In this document: piece by piece, positions 1 to 7,794 of the stretch | How the letters are laid out: the number at the start of each line of letters is the position of its first letter | Position numbering within the stretch: position 1 is the first letter of the stretch | Origin: Cellvibrio sp. OA-2007 | Lineage (GTDB): Bacteria > Pseudomonadota > Gammaproteobacteria > Pseudomonadales > Cellvibrionaceae | Direction of reading: 5' to 3' | Length of the DNA stretch: 64,000 nt | Assembly: GCF_000953825.1 (NCBI RefSeq) | Contig: NZ_BBUL01000020.1 | Span: 124,001 to 188,000, forward strand | The notes under the pieces: model-generated | Database searches by the model: none | What the model saw: only the letters and a program-made list of their open reading frames with translations | What the model was told of the DNA's origin: nothing | Translations under genes and position numbers: made by a program

Positions 1-75
1 ATGCTTCCCCCCTAAGAAATAACTTTTCGACAACGCTATTGCTGATAGCTCCTTTTTGGGAAGTATAGAGGGATA
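1..75. other. Chromosomal flank left of the Tn7-like element
   Basis: This short stretch lies outside the transposon and represents the chromosome that originally followed glmS. Bases 51-66 (CCTTTTTGGGAAGTAT) are the exact reverse complement of 41239-41254 on the other side of the element, so they belonged to one palindrome before insertion. Bases 71-75 are the left copy of the target duplication. No gene is visible. Confidence 0.8.
71..75. repeat. Left target-site duplication (GGATA)
   Basis: The five bases GGATA immediately precede the transposon terminus TGTCGG. The same five bases follow the other terminus at 41237-41241. A 5-bp duplication is characteristic of Tn7-family transposition. 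Confidence 0.93.
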
Positions 76-226
76 TGTCGGTTTAAAATAAACCTTCATA
101 CTCCCCGAAGCTGCTAACTCATTGATTTTGCTAGGCTTGCAAAAATCACATTTTAAAATAAACAATCATACTGTTTTGTCGAAATGACAAAAACACTCTT
201 ATTTACCTAAAATAAAGAAGTTACCT
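76..226 (+). repeat. Tn7 left end with three TnsB-type binding repeats
   Basis: Three copies of a 21-bp repeat are spread through the left end at 82-102, 152-172 and 206-226. The pattern is TTTAAAATAAA, three variable bases, then TCATACT; the third copy is more diverged. Wide spacing in the left end against tight packing in the right end is the known asymmetric layout of Tn7. The transposase subunit TnsB would bind these repeats. The terminal 8 bases are TGTCGGTT. Confidence 0.9.
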
Positions 227-874
227 TTCCTTTAAAATCAAAGACTTATAAAAAAACAGGCTTTAGCTGAGTGCTTAATGCAACTGGCGTCATCATATAT
301 GTAAATTGGACTGTATTTCAGCATTAAATTATCTCACAACAATGCGGTAAAACTTATATAACCTTTTATTAATACTGATTGAATATTCTGCACGATAACA
401 GGGTGCGGTCTATCTCAATAGCGCTTCTGATAAATAGATAACCCCAGCCAAATAGTCTTTCTGAATGCAGTAGAGCCGCAGAAAAAATAGCGTACTCAAA
501 TGAATATAGCTAATCGTATGAGCGCAACATATTAAAAATATGTCTTCTTCATTTATTTTTGTTACTTCCCGGAGTAGCTACCTATTTATTTCTAATAGAT
601 CGGTTAAATTAGATCTAACAGGTTGAAGATGACTTGCTCGAAGTCGATTAGTTTCTTCGTAGCCTACTAGAAAGATGGTCGCCCGCTTGGTTTGGAGCTT
701 AGTCCCGCAGGCGGTTCCGGCCAACCAACTGTGATTAATGCAGTTTATTTTATAATTTCATCTCTCGGCTTCAATGCGACAAAATGAACGGGCATATTTT
801 TCATGTAGAGAAAGCAAAGTTTATTTTTCCTATTGATAATTAAATAACTTCTGATTTTAACTAAGGAATTTACG
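227..874. other. Non-coding stretch inside the left end
   Basis: No convincing gene is visible in this 650-bp AT-rich stretch. Bases 564-591 closely resemble 13043-13070 (24 of 28 identical). Both copies lie upstream of the two homologous small ORFs at 875 and 13187, so this is probably the leader of a duplicated unit. Confidence 0.55.
564..591 (+). repeat. Leader repeat, copy 1
   Basis: The core AGTAGCTACCTATTTATTT matches AGTAGCTGCCTATTCATTT at 13052-13070. Over 28 bases, 24 are identical. It lies 284 bp upstream of the small ORF at 875. Confidence 0.5.
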
Positions 875-1093
875 ATGACTGCGAATGAGATTGATTTTGA
901 GGAGCTGTTTCGCAGAATCAGCTCTCCCCAAACAAGTGAGCGTTTTAAAGCATTGCGCCTAGCTACAACTGAGGGCTTAGCCAGCACATTTAAACCTAGC
1001 GCCGCTGATTCAGAAAAAACCGAAGTTGCAGCCAAATTTCCCATCGGCATCAATTGTTCTTTTGAAAGGAGGAAAAAGAGTGACTTGGAATAA
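875..1093 (+). CDS. Small hypothetical protein (72 aa), paralogue of the 13187 ORF
   Basis: I do not recognise a family. The ATG is preceded by AAGGA at a suitable distance. Residues 6-41 align with the 65-aa protein at 13187-13384: both have an E-L-F-x-R-I-x-S-P-Q-T core, then R-F-K-x-L-R-x-A-T-T-E and T-F-(K/R)-P. Conservation at the protein level with clear DNA divergence argues that both are real genes. The C-terminal part differs between them. The next gene overlaps its end by 14 bp, suggesting translational coupling. No signal peptide or membrane segment is visible. Function unknown. Confidence 0.65.
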   Translation: MTANEIDFEELFRRISSPQTSERFKALRLATTEGLASTFKPSAADSEKTEVAAKFPIGINCSFERRKKSDLE

Positions 1094-1334
1094 CCGCATT
1101 TATAAGCATCTCATCAAAGGCAAGGAGTGCTTCGCCCTTCACGAAACATTTTATAACAACGAGACCGGTTTGATAGAAAACTGGACAGAAGAGCCACTTA
1201 CCGAATTCAGCGATTCGATTGACGAACTTATACAGGATCTGGAACAGAAATTGGTTGATGCCAAGCGATTCAGAAATGCAGTTCTACTCCCTAATGCAAG
1301 CGTGGAAGAGAACAATAGAATTGCATGCAAGTAA
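1080..1334 (+). CDS. Small conserved hypothetical protein (84 aa)
   Basis: The start chosen is GTG at 1080, because AGGAGG at 1067-1073 is a very strong ribosome-binding site for it; an in-frame ATG at 1026 has none. The protein begins (V/M)TWNNRIYKH and continues with an F-A-L-H-E-x-F-Y motif, a W-T-E-E-P motif and an acidic amphipathic stretch (residues 43-60). From memory this resembles a small soluble family of unknown function found on bacterial accessory elements, beginning MTWNYR and containing a WTE-x-P motif. It overlaps the preceding 72-aa ORF by 14 bp and so is probably co-translated with it. Confidence 0.65.
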   Translation: MTWNNRIYKHLIKGKECFALHETFYNNETGLIENWTEEPLTEFSDSIDELIQDLEQKLVDAKRFRNAVLLPNASVEENNRIACK

Positions 1335-1622
1335 ACTAATAATTATCAAACATGCTGAGTTGCACTACTCATAATCAACACCCTAAAGAACATATTCAGG
1401 AAGGCTATAAAGCGTCTCACATACAAATAGCCAAGCATTAATCAGCATGCTATTTTTTATAGCAATCGGTTTGGTAATTTTACGACATTCTATAAATTGA
1501 GATTTTTCTCAATATCCGCAATTACTAGTAGGGTGTTTTATTGACGACTGGGGTCTCCTGCGAGACAACAATCCAAGCTGACTGGTGACTGTGCCATGGT
1601 AGCTATCTAAATGGTGATGCTT

Positions 1623-2009
1623 ATGGATTCCGTTAAAACCATCTCTAAGCACAATCGAAGCCGCATTAGCAAAATGTTAATAATGCTCTTCGAGCATTGG
1701 AACCTGTCAGCAAAGGATCAGCTCGGCCTACTCGGAGTATCGAAGAATAATAGATCACCGCTGCAGCGCTATCGGCGGGGAGGTCCCTTAACCAATGACC
1801 GAGATAAGTTAGACCGCGTAGCGATATTGCTGAGCATCCATAAATCCCTGCGTCTGCTATTTCCCCATAATCGTAATTTGGTATATTCCTGGATGACGAC
1901 TCCCAATCGTGCCTTCAATGAACGTACCCCTACAAAGCTAATTGATGAGCAAGGGATGATGGGACTTTATATCGTGCAAAACTATCTTAATCGCCAGATA
2001 GGGCGATAG
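1623..2009 (+). CDS. Xre/MbcA/ParS-type antitoxin (DUF2384-like), orphan
   Basis: The protein has an N-terminal helix-turn-helix region (around W-N-L-S-A-K-D-Q-L-G-L-L-G-V) with an R-Y-R-R-G segment. A C-terminal region follows with L-x-x-L-F, S-W-(M)-T-T-P-N-R-A-F and P-x-x-L-I motifs. This layout is typical of antitoxins of the Xre/MbcA/ParS (DUF2384) family, which neutralise RES-domain toxins and autoregulate. ATG 1623 is preferred because GGTGA precedes it; the frame is open from ATG 1611. No RES-type toxin follows within the next 800 bp, so the gene seems orphaned, or its partner was lost near the possible IS remnant at 2136. Confidence 0.7.
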   Translation: MDSVKTISKHNRSRISKMLIMLFEHWNLSAKDQLGLLGVSKNNRSPLQRYRRGGPLTNDRDKLDRVAILLSIHKSLRLLFPHNRNLVYSWMTTPNRAFNERTPTKLIDEQGMMGLYIVQNYLNRQIGR

Positions 2010-2135
2010 TAGTATCCCGCCAGCCGCTTTATGTTTGTGGTGATCTGCATTCAAAGTGGATTTACGCTTTAGTCTAGTCATGGGGGCGAGAAAATCTCAC
2101 AAGAGGATTACTAGCCCGACGCCGCTTTGTATATA

Positions 2136-2284
2136 TGTTGAATTTCGCCTAAATTTGACCCGCATTTGCATCTAATAATGATCCGGAATAATAGATATGA
2201 GGCACAGTCCTAAATGGATTTTAGATGTTTTACATGAGTCAATATTCGACACAAAAGTGGGTCAGTTTTGAGCGCAAATCAACA
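2136..2284. repeat. Possible IS21-type end remnant or MITE (26-bp imperfect inverted repeats)
   Basis: The 26 bases at 2136-2161 and 2259-2284 are inverted repeats with 20 of 26 positions matching. The outer ends read TGTTGA and TCAACA, and the inner parts contain GGGTCA. GGGTCA followed by a T-run and ATCAACA resembles, from memory, repeats in IS21-family ends. No transposase is encoded between them and no target duplication is obvious. It may be a remnant. Confidence 0.35.
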
Positions 2285-2805
2285 GTGTCCATTTAAAGGG
2301 AGCGTTTCACCCGTTGGGGCTTCTTTGTCATATGGAAATTTGGAAAATTTCCGTTTAATTTCCGAAAAATGAAAGGTCATTCTAGCCCCTAAGTCTCTGG
2401 ATGGCCGAATATTTTCTATTCCATCTACGCGCCACAATTCTGGATGCCGCGCTAGTCTCCCACAGATAAATCCAGCCACATTGAATAACTCGTTGCCAAT
2501 TTGCGCTATTGATCACCACATAAATTTGTTCATTTGCAATTATTTATAGAATTCACAGCTGAGGATAATTGAAAAGCTTGGTGTCGTCGTTACCAGTTCC
2601 TGATTTCGCAGACAGAAACCTTTCTTATCGAAATTATCCTGTTTCAGCTGATTTGATACATGCTCACATGATCACCATAAAAATTATGGAGTTTTCCACG
2701 AATACGGGTTAAATACTTCCCGCGATGATAGGACAACTGACCACTAGCCTGTCAAAAAAGTGTAGGATCAAAATATATGGTTCTGATCCGTTTAGGAGAC
2801 TCAGT
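2285..2805. other. Non-coding stretch without recognised content
   Basis: About 520 bp with no ORF I can support. A 66-codon open frame on the minus strand (2279-2479) has no ribosome-binding site and no recognisable family. Confidence 0.4.
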
Positions 2806-3147
2806 ATGCAAGTTGAAGGTAAATTATTCGGCTGGTTTGAAACTGGTCTTGAGGGAGTAGTCTGGGCTCTTGAGCAAGACGGGGTTGCTGGCTACGACGG
2901 TCTATTCATTCTAGAGGAAGGAGATCACCTTGTGATTAGCTCACCATCGGGACAAGTATTATTCGATGATTATATTGTGACGGATACCGAAATTGGAAAA
3001 GAGCCGAGACCCTTCAGTCAAATAGTTCAGCCGCAAGCTAAAGGGTTATGGATTCATTGGACGCAAAAAGGCTTTTCACCTGATAAATGGGCTGAACTAT
3101 TTATAAGCGAAGTAAACCGCGGTCTTCTTACAAAGAAGCAGGGTTAG
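2806..3147 (+). CDS. Hypothetical protein (113 aa)
   Basis: The start chosen is ATG 2806, which has TAGGAG 8 bases upstream; the frame is open from 2725 but without a ribosome-binding site. The protein starts MQVEGKLFGWFETGLEG and has alternating hydrophobic segments that suggest a small beta-rich domain (G-Y-D-G-L-x-x-L-E-E-G-D-x-L-x-I), then a W-I-H-W motif and a basic C-terminus. I do not recognise the family. No signal peptide or membrane segment. It is convergent with the minus-strand gene that ends at 3258. Confidence 0.65.
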   Translation: MQVEGKLFGWFETGLEGVVWALEQDGVAGYDGLFILEEGDHLVISSPSGQVLFDDYIVTDTEIGKEPRPFSQIVQPQAKGLWIHWTQKGFSPDKWAELFISEVNRGLLTKKQG

Positions 3148-3257
3148 GTCAGGCCTTAAACTACGTTCCGCTTTTGATCAGAAGTGATAGTTGAAAATAA
3201 TTTTCTTTTAGTCCTCGAATGTTAAAAGCACCCTCGATAGAGGGTGCGATCAAATCT

Positions 3258-4637
3258 CTATAAAATAAATTTTCCTTCAGCTAGATATCCAATGGGTTCG
3301 GGGTTCGGAAGATCTTTTAAAATCTCTAATTCTCCCTTACGGGCATACTTATTGGTTATATGCTCGGTGCCCTTACCTTGGAGATATTGTCCTCGTTCAC
3401 GCTCTAACCACACTGAAGCTACAACTCCAACAAAGTCTTGATAACGAGACCTGTGTGCTAAAGGGGTCTGTGAACGGCTTTTTTCGCTGGCTCTGGGATC
3501 TCGTGATTCATCATAATTCCACCATACCGTTATTAAAATTTCACCTGACCCATGATCTCGCCAGGTAATCACTGTAATTTTTTCGGCAATTGTTGTTTCA
3601 AGGAATCCATCGTTATCCCTTGATGACCCATCCCAATTGATTGTTAGGAGCTTTTTCTTTAATAGCTCATTTAGCGCAAGTACAAATAATTTTCGGTGCG
3701 GGTTCATCCCAGTTTTAATTTTACTAGCGCTTGGCTTTTTATCTTTTGGCGGTAAAGTTGGCTGAGTTTGTAACATGGCCATTCGCTCCATTTTTCCTGG
3801 ACTGTTGAAATGAACATTAGAACCCAGTGACTCACCTTGCCAATCCTCAAGCACATATGGACTGGGAAGTGTACTAAGGGCGCTCATGATTTCATTAATC
3901 AGGTCAGTTTTAGATTTGGGGGCAGCCAAATACAGCTCTGAATTTCCAGCAGGGTTATACATTCCCTGCCAACGAGATTTAATCAAGACGAACTCATGTT
4001 TCGTAGCCCAGGCCGTTCGGGCTTCTACATTGGATTGAGATTGAACAGCTGGACCATATGGTTCGTCCGCCAATATGTACGTCTTTGTTTCCGGGTGATA
4101 CCAAGAGCTATAGTGATCTTGTCCTGGTATTCGATTTTTTGAGCTACTGCCCGGATAAACACGCGAGTGGCTTTTAGATGGTCGCAAATTTGTTGCCGCA
4201 ATGAATTGAATAACCCGCGCAGCTTTACAAATGTATTCTCGTGCGGCGGTTTGTTCTGTTGCTTCCTTTGTGCTGTCTAAATGGTCAATCTCAGTCTGAC
4301 GAAAATGATACAAGTCTTTATGTAAGCCAAGATGCGACTGAGAAAGCAAAGAAGGGAAAGGTTGGCTAACAGGTACTTTTAATAATTCAAAACCGCTAGT
4401 GTTTGATTGCTTGTCCCACCAGCTCATTGAAATAAACACAAAATACAAAGGTTGCGCAGACGCTTTTTGCGCTATTGGCTTAATTGCATTCTGAGCATGT
4501 TTGAAATTTGAGAACCCGGCTTGTTGCGCCGCTAAATTAAGCGCTGTGGAATGATTGCAGTTTTGGTCACGTTTAATCGTTTTTGCTAAACGCTTAATCC
4601 CATCTAATGTAGACGGACGAACAGTAGTACTCAACAT
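3258..4637 (-). CDS. Hypothetical protein, DUF5623-like (459 aa)
   Basis: The protein begins MLSTTVRPSTLDGIKRLAK; an N-terminal helical region with a G-F-S-N-F-x-H-A-Q motif follows. The rest is a long soluble protein rich in W and Y without transmembrane segments. From memory the opening resembles proteins annotated DUF5623, of unknown function and common on accessory elements. The ATG at 4637 is chosen because AGGAGA lies just upstream; the open frame extends six codons further to a GTG. It stands alone, with a 500-bp non-coding region upstream. Confidence 0.65.
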   Translation of the reverse strand: MLSTTVRPSTLDGIKRLAKTIKRDQNCNHSTALNLAAQQAGFSNFKHAQNAIKPIAQKASAQPLYFVFISMSWWDKQSNTSGFELLKVPVSQPFPSLLSQSHLGLHKDLYHFRQTEIDHLDSTKEATEQTAAREYICKAARVIQFIAATNLRPSKSHSRVYPGSSSKNRIPGQDHYSSWYHPETKTYILADEPYGPAVQSQSNVEARTAWATKHEFVLIKSRWQGMYNPAGNSELYLAAPKSKTDLINEIMSALSTLPSPYVLEDWQGESLGSNVHFNSPGKMERMAMLQTQPTLPPKDKKPSASKIKTGMNPHRKLFVLALNELLKKKLLTINWDGSSRDNDGFLETTIAEKITVITWRDHGSGEILITVWWNYDESRDPRASEKSRSQTPLAHRSRYQDFVGVVASVWLERERGQYLQGKGTEHITNKYARKGELEILKDLPNPEPIGYLAEGKFIL

Positions 4638-5149
4638 GGTAGTCTCCTGGGTCACGCAGATTCGTCGCCCGTCTACCGATCAATAACCCATAACCAGACA
4701 TGTGATTAATACATGTGATTAGAAAGGGCTTGTAGTGCTGCTAACAGCTTTGCAAAGACGGACGTCAGGCTTCTACCAAAACCTTGTCTTGATACTAAAT
4801 GAAAAAAATTATTTGTGAAAGAGGTGATGTAAATCAAATACGAACTTCATGTTGGAACCATCGAGTAATACATTCGGCCACTGATGCGTACTAAAAAGGC
4901 ACAATTAGCTCCTCCCCCAGCCCCCTTTATAACCCCAGGATCACGCGAGCACATGGAGCAGCGGATCACAGGATCACGGCGAGCACCGATTTTCTTCTTT
5001 AACTCATTGAATTGGCACAACTTTCTCAAAATTTTTGTGCGATTTTGCACGTTACAGTTAGTTACTCCTCGCGAAATTGAATCGGGTCGATGAATCTAAA
5101 CTTCATTTTAGAGATATGAATCGCGCTATATGATGCGCGTGGTTAAACG
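4638..5149. other. Non-coding stretch between divergent genes
   Basis: About 510 bp between the divergently transcribed genes at 4637 and 5150. It presumably holds both promoters. Short open frames on both strands (4847-5093) lack ribosome-binding sites and family resemblance, so I do not call them. Confidence 0.4.
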
Positions 5150-5188
5150 TTGATTATTACTTGTGATCGGTTACGCTGGCTTCATCGG

Positions 5189-5824
5189 ATGGAGAAACAT
5201 TGGAGTTCAAAAGTGGCAACGGTCAAGCAGAGTAAGACACGGCGGCTAAAAATGGCTGAGCGTGCAGAGCAATTAAAGAATCTTCATTTTCCTGATTTTC
5301 CGGCTCCTCTAGTATGGGATCGTAAGCAACATGATGGGTTTAGCACCATTCCCCGAACTTTGCCTATTGTAATGCAGGTCATTGATCATCAAACCAAAGG
5401 GCACGCCGCTGGCCACACATTATTTTGCTTATGGGCCCGCATGCCTGATCATCCAATGATTACTATCGAGAATCCCACAACTTATGCTGCAGAAGCAGGT
5501 TTCTCCGGCATACGCGCTACAGACACCTGGCGCCGAAGAATGAAGCTATTAAAAGAGCTGAGTTTTATTGATTCCAAATCCGGACCATCTGGGGATTTTC
5601 ACTATGTATTGTTACTCAATCCTAATGTTGGAGTAGAGCAATTGCGAGCCAAAGGGCTTGTTCAAGACGAATTGTACGGACGCTTTATTGATCGCGTCGC
5701 AGATGTTGGGGCGATGGGGGAAATTGAAAGTTGGAAAAAATACCAAGCGGAATTGTTGAAGCGGACTGCTAATGAAGGTAAGGCACCTCCAAAAGCAAAA
5801 AAGATTTCGGTGAAAAAGACTTAA
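5189..5824 (+). CDS. Hypothetical protein of mobile elements (211 aa)
   Basis: The central part (P-L-V-W-D-R-K-x-H-D-G-F-S-T-I-P-R-T-L-P) precedes an F-C-L-W-A-R segment, a Y-A-A-E-A-G-F motif, and an R-R-R-M-K-x-L-K-E-L segment that could be a winged-helix DNA-binding region. I have a loose memory of similar proteins on conjugative elements and plasmids but cannot name a function. The frame is open from a TTG at 5150; ATG 5189 or ATG 5252 are alternative starts and none has a strong ribosome-binding site. The C-terminus is lysine-rich (P-K-A-K-K-I-S-V-K-K-T). Confidence 0.6.
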   Translation: MEKHWSSKVATVKQSKTRRLKMAERAEQLKNLHFPDFPAPLVWDRKQHDGFSTIPRTLPIVMQVIDHQTKGHAAGHTLFCLWARMPDHPMITIENPTTYAAEAGFSGIRATDTWRRRMKLLKELSFIDSKSGPSGDFHYVLLLNPNVGVEQLRAKGLVQDELYGRFIDRVADVGAMGEIESWKKYQAELLKRTANEGKAPPKAKKISVKKT

Positions 5825-5839
5825 AGAGGAGCACGAAAA

Positions 5840-5911
5840 ATGAAAAGAAGAGCGACGGTGTTTTCTGCTGTTCACCCGGAGAACGCCGAGATGAAGCCCC
5901 AATTGCAATAA
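5840..5911 (+). CDS. Possible micro-ORF (23 aa) after the 5189 gene
   Basis: AAGAGGA precedes the ATG at 5840 by 9 bases, a good ribosome-binding site 15 bp after the previous stop codon. The product would be 23 residues (starts MKRRATVF, ends PQLQ). It could be a small coupled protein or the remnant of a longer truncated gene. Nothing else supports it. Confidence 0.25.
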   Translation: MKRRATVFSAVHPENAEMKPQLQ

Positions 5912-5946
5912 TGTTGGTAGCAGGACTGCAAAGGGGCGTGGTGCGC

Positions 5947-5985
5947 AATCAAAGTGGCTTGAATACATGCTGAGCCACTTTGATT
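5947..5985. promoter_or_regulatory. 13-bp perfect inverted repeat upstream of the HEPN gene
   Basis: AATCAAAGTGGCT (5947-5959) and AGCCACTTTGATT (5973-5985) are perfect inverted repeats around a 13-base loop. No T-run follows on the plus strand, so an operator or mRNA leader structure is more likely than a terminator. It overlaps the upstream-most possible start of the next ORF (5967), arguing against that start. Confidence 0.55.
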
Positions 5986-6041
5986 ATACAACTAATTTAC
6001 AACATGGTAAAAAATTCACTCAGCCTACAGATAGGTCGATA

Positions 6042-6743
6042 ATGGCACAGCTCCCAAGTTTGTTAGCAAAGAAATTAGGTAGCCATTATCCCGGTATATC
6101 TATCAATGTAGAATTCATCGTAATGGAGTCATGGCTGGAAAATATGCTACATGGTGTTAATTTTGCAGCCGAAAGATACATGAAAAGTGAATTAAGTAGG
6201 TTCGGTCCAGACGCAGATTATTCAGAGTACAGTCATGCATACGATATAGCTGAACAAGAAATTCCTAGAATTGTGAATGCATCGTTCGTAGTGTCAATAA
6301 TAGCGTTATTCGAAGCATCGCTCGAAAAAATCCTAACTTTTTGCTGCACTCAGGAAAACGCTACCACATTAAAATCTTATTTGAAAAAGAATAATGTAAA
6401 ACTTAGGAATTATTCAGTAGCAGATAAATTTATAAGTTATCTTTCCGAAGAACTAAAATTTGATTACAGATTTGATGAACAGAACATGCAGCAAATTCGA
6501 AATATGATTCATCTGCGAAATATTATTGCTCACGGTGGCGCGCTAATAGTTGACTATGCATTTTTTTCGCATGAATCGGAGAGTAGGCTGAAACAAATAG
6601 TTGATAGTTCAAATGCGACATTATCAATATCTTTTGGCCAATTAGTGGTGACAACTGAATACCTCACTGAAAGATTTCAAATTATTGATAGTTGCTTGGA
6701 AGATTTCATGGAATATGTAGAGAATCGATACTTTTCTGATTGA
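6042..6743 (+). CDS. HEPN-domain protein, putative RNase (233 aa)
   Basis: The C-terminal half carries H-L-R-N-I-I-A-H-G, which fits the R-x4-H signature of HEPN ribonuclease domains (e.g. MAE_28990/RiboL-PSP-like families). It lies within a helical protein (around residues 70-230). HEPN proteins often act as toxins or abortive-infection nucleases. The start is uncertain: the frame is open from 5967, but that codon lies in an inverted repeat; ATG 6042 with AGG upstream is preferred, ATG 6123 is possible. No cognate nucleotidyltransferase (MNT) antitoxin gene is adjacent. Family assignment rests on the one motif and the helical pattern. Confidence 0.6.
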   Translation: MAQLPSLLAKKLGSHYPGISINVEFIVMESWLENMLHGVNFAAERYMKSELSRFGPDADYSEYSHAYDIAEQEIPRIVNASFVVSIIALFEASLEKILTFCCTQENATTLKSYLKKNNVKLRNYSVADKFISYLSEELKFDYRFDEQNMQQIRNMIHLRNIIAHGGALIVDYAFFSHESESRLKQIVDSSNATLSISFGQLVVTTEYLTERFQIIDSCLEDFMEYVENRYFSD

Positions 6744-6897
6744 GTTGATATCGCTACTTGCGAGCTTTTAAAGTTAGCGGCCGGATGTCACATGCTTGCA
6801 TCCATTTCTAACACTGAAGAGTTGGGTGTTGATAAGCGCGATGTGACTTTCGAGAATTGGGCTTCGCATGTCAGCTGAATTTTAATCAGCCATTAAA

Positions 6898-7794
6898 TTA
6901 TTCGCAATTGGATAGCGTTAGCTTATAACTAATTAAGCTTGCGGTTTTTTGATTTTCGTATTTATTGTCGTAATATTCGCCACTAACATACCAGACCGAA
7001 GCCTCTGGATGGATTAATGCAACAATCAGAGAAGTGGAAAAAAATACTTTAGGCCCAAATGGAAATAGTGCAGGTTTACTAACTTTTTTCGTTTCAGCAA
7101 TAATAGAATTCAACATATATATTGATTCAACGGGGTCATGTACATTGTATTGGATGATATTTTTCTCACTAATTCCTTTTAGTAGTACGGCATTTTGCTC
7201 GTAAACACTTTCAATATATTTTTCTTCGGACGAAGATGGAACAAATATGTAACTATTATCTGCTTCTATATATTCGATAGCACCGATAGCCTTATCTTTT
7301 TCATATCCCAGGCCAACAATTGCAGTTACCGGAAATTGTGGCTTAGCATACCATCCCGAAAAACGCGGATGTGCAGGCGATACTCTATCATTGGGTGTAA
7401 AATTATTTGTGGGTGGATTGTAAACAGCTAAAGCATAGATTATAACAACATCAATACAAAAATCTCCTTCAATTGAATCTGCTATGATGGAAAAAATTGT
7501 AGCCATTTCATTCCTTTCTATATAGGTTATATCAACGCAAATAGTGATTTTTTTTGACGATATTTTTCTGTCAATAATATCTCTAAGTTCAGACCCACCA
7601 GAGTAGTTTGAGGCATTAATATCCATACGGATAGGATAGGATTTGTTATCCAAAGATTGCAAAATATTAAAAAGATTTTTTGACCTATCATTGCCATTGT
7701 CAGCATAGATACAAATGTCACTATTACTAACTAATTCTGTTAGTTCTGTAGTATTTAGATTTTCTAAATTCTCTACGGCTTTAGCAAGGCTCAT
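6898..7794 (-). CDS. Unrecognised protein, last gene of candidate defence operon (298 aa)
   Basis: I do not recognise this protein. Residues 25-140 alternate hydrophobic strands and helices (I-C-I-Y-A-D, I-T-I-C-V-D-I-T-Y-I-E-R, I-D-V-V-I-I-Y-A-L-A), a Rossmann-like pattern; residues 155-250 look similar (A-I-V-G-L-G-Y-E-K-D-K-A). A hydrophobic F-F-S-T-S-L-I-V-A-L-I segment follows near residue 255, probably a buried strand or helix. No signal peptide. Its ATG overlaps the TAA of the ATPase gene by one base (TAATG), so it is translationally coupled and most likely works with the ATPase, perhaps as an effector or sensor subunit; that role is inference. Confidence 0.8.
   Translation of the reverse strand: MSLAKAVENLENLNTTELTELVSNSDICIYADNGNDRSKNLFNILQSLDNKSYPIRMDINASNYSGGSELRDIIDRKISSKKITICVDITYIERNEMATIFSIIADSIEGDFCIDVVIIYALAVYNPPTNNFTPNDRVSPAHPRFSGWYAKPQFPVTAIVGLGYEKDKAIGAIEYIEADNSYIFVPSSSEEKYIESVYEQNAVLLKGISEKNIIQYNVHDPVESIYMLNSIIAETKKVSKPALFPFGPKVFFSTSLIVALIHPEASVWYVSGEYYDNKYENQKTASLISYKLTLSNCE

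Noticed and set aside
51-66. CCTTTTTGGGAAGTAT as the transposon terminal repeat
   Set aside because: It is inverted on the other side (41239-41254), but GGATA direct repeats and the TGTCGG termini place the real ends inside it; the outer repeat is a pre-existing palindrome.
2279-2479. 66-codon minus-strand frame
   Set aside because: It begins in the possible IS remnant and has no support.
4847-5093. Short open frames on both strands
   Set aside because: No ribosome-binding sites, no family resemblance, and they lie in the shared promoter region of two divergent genes.
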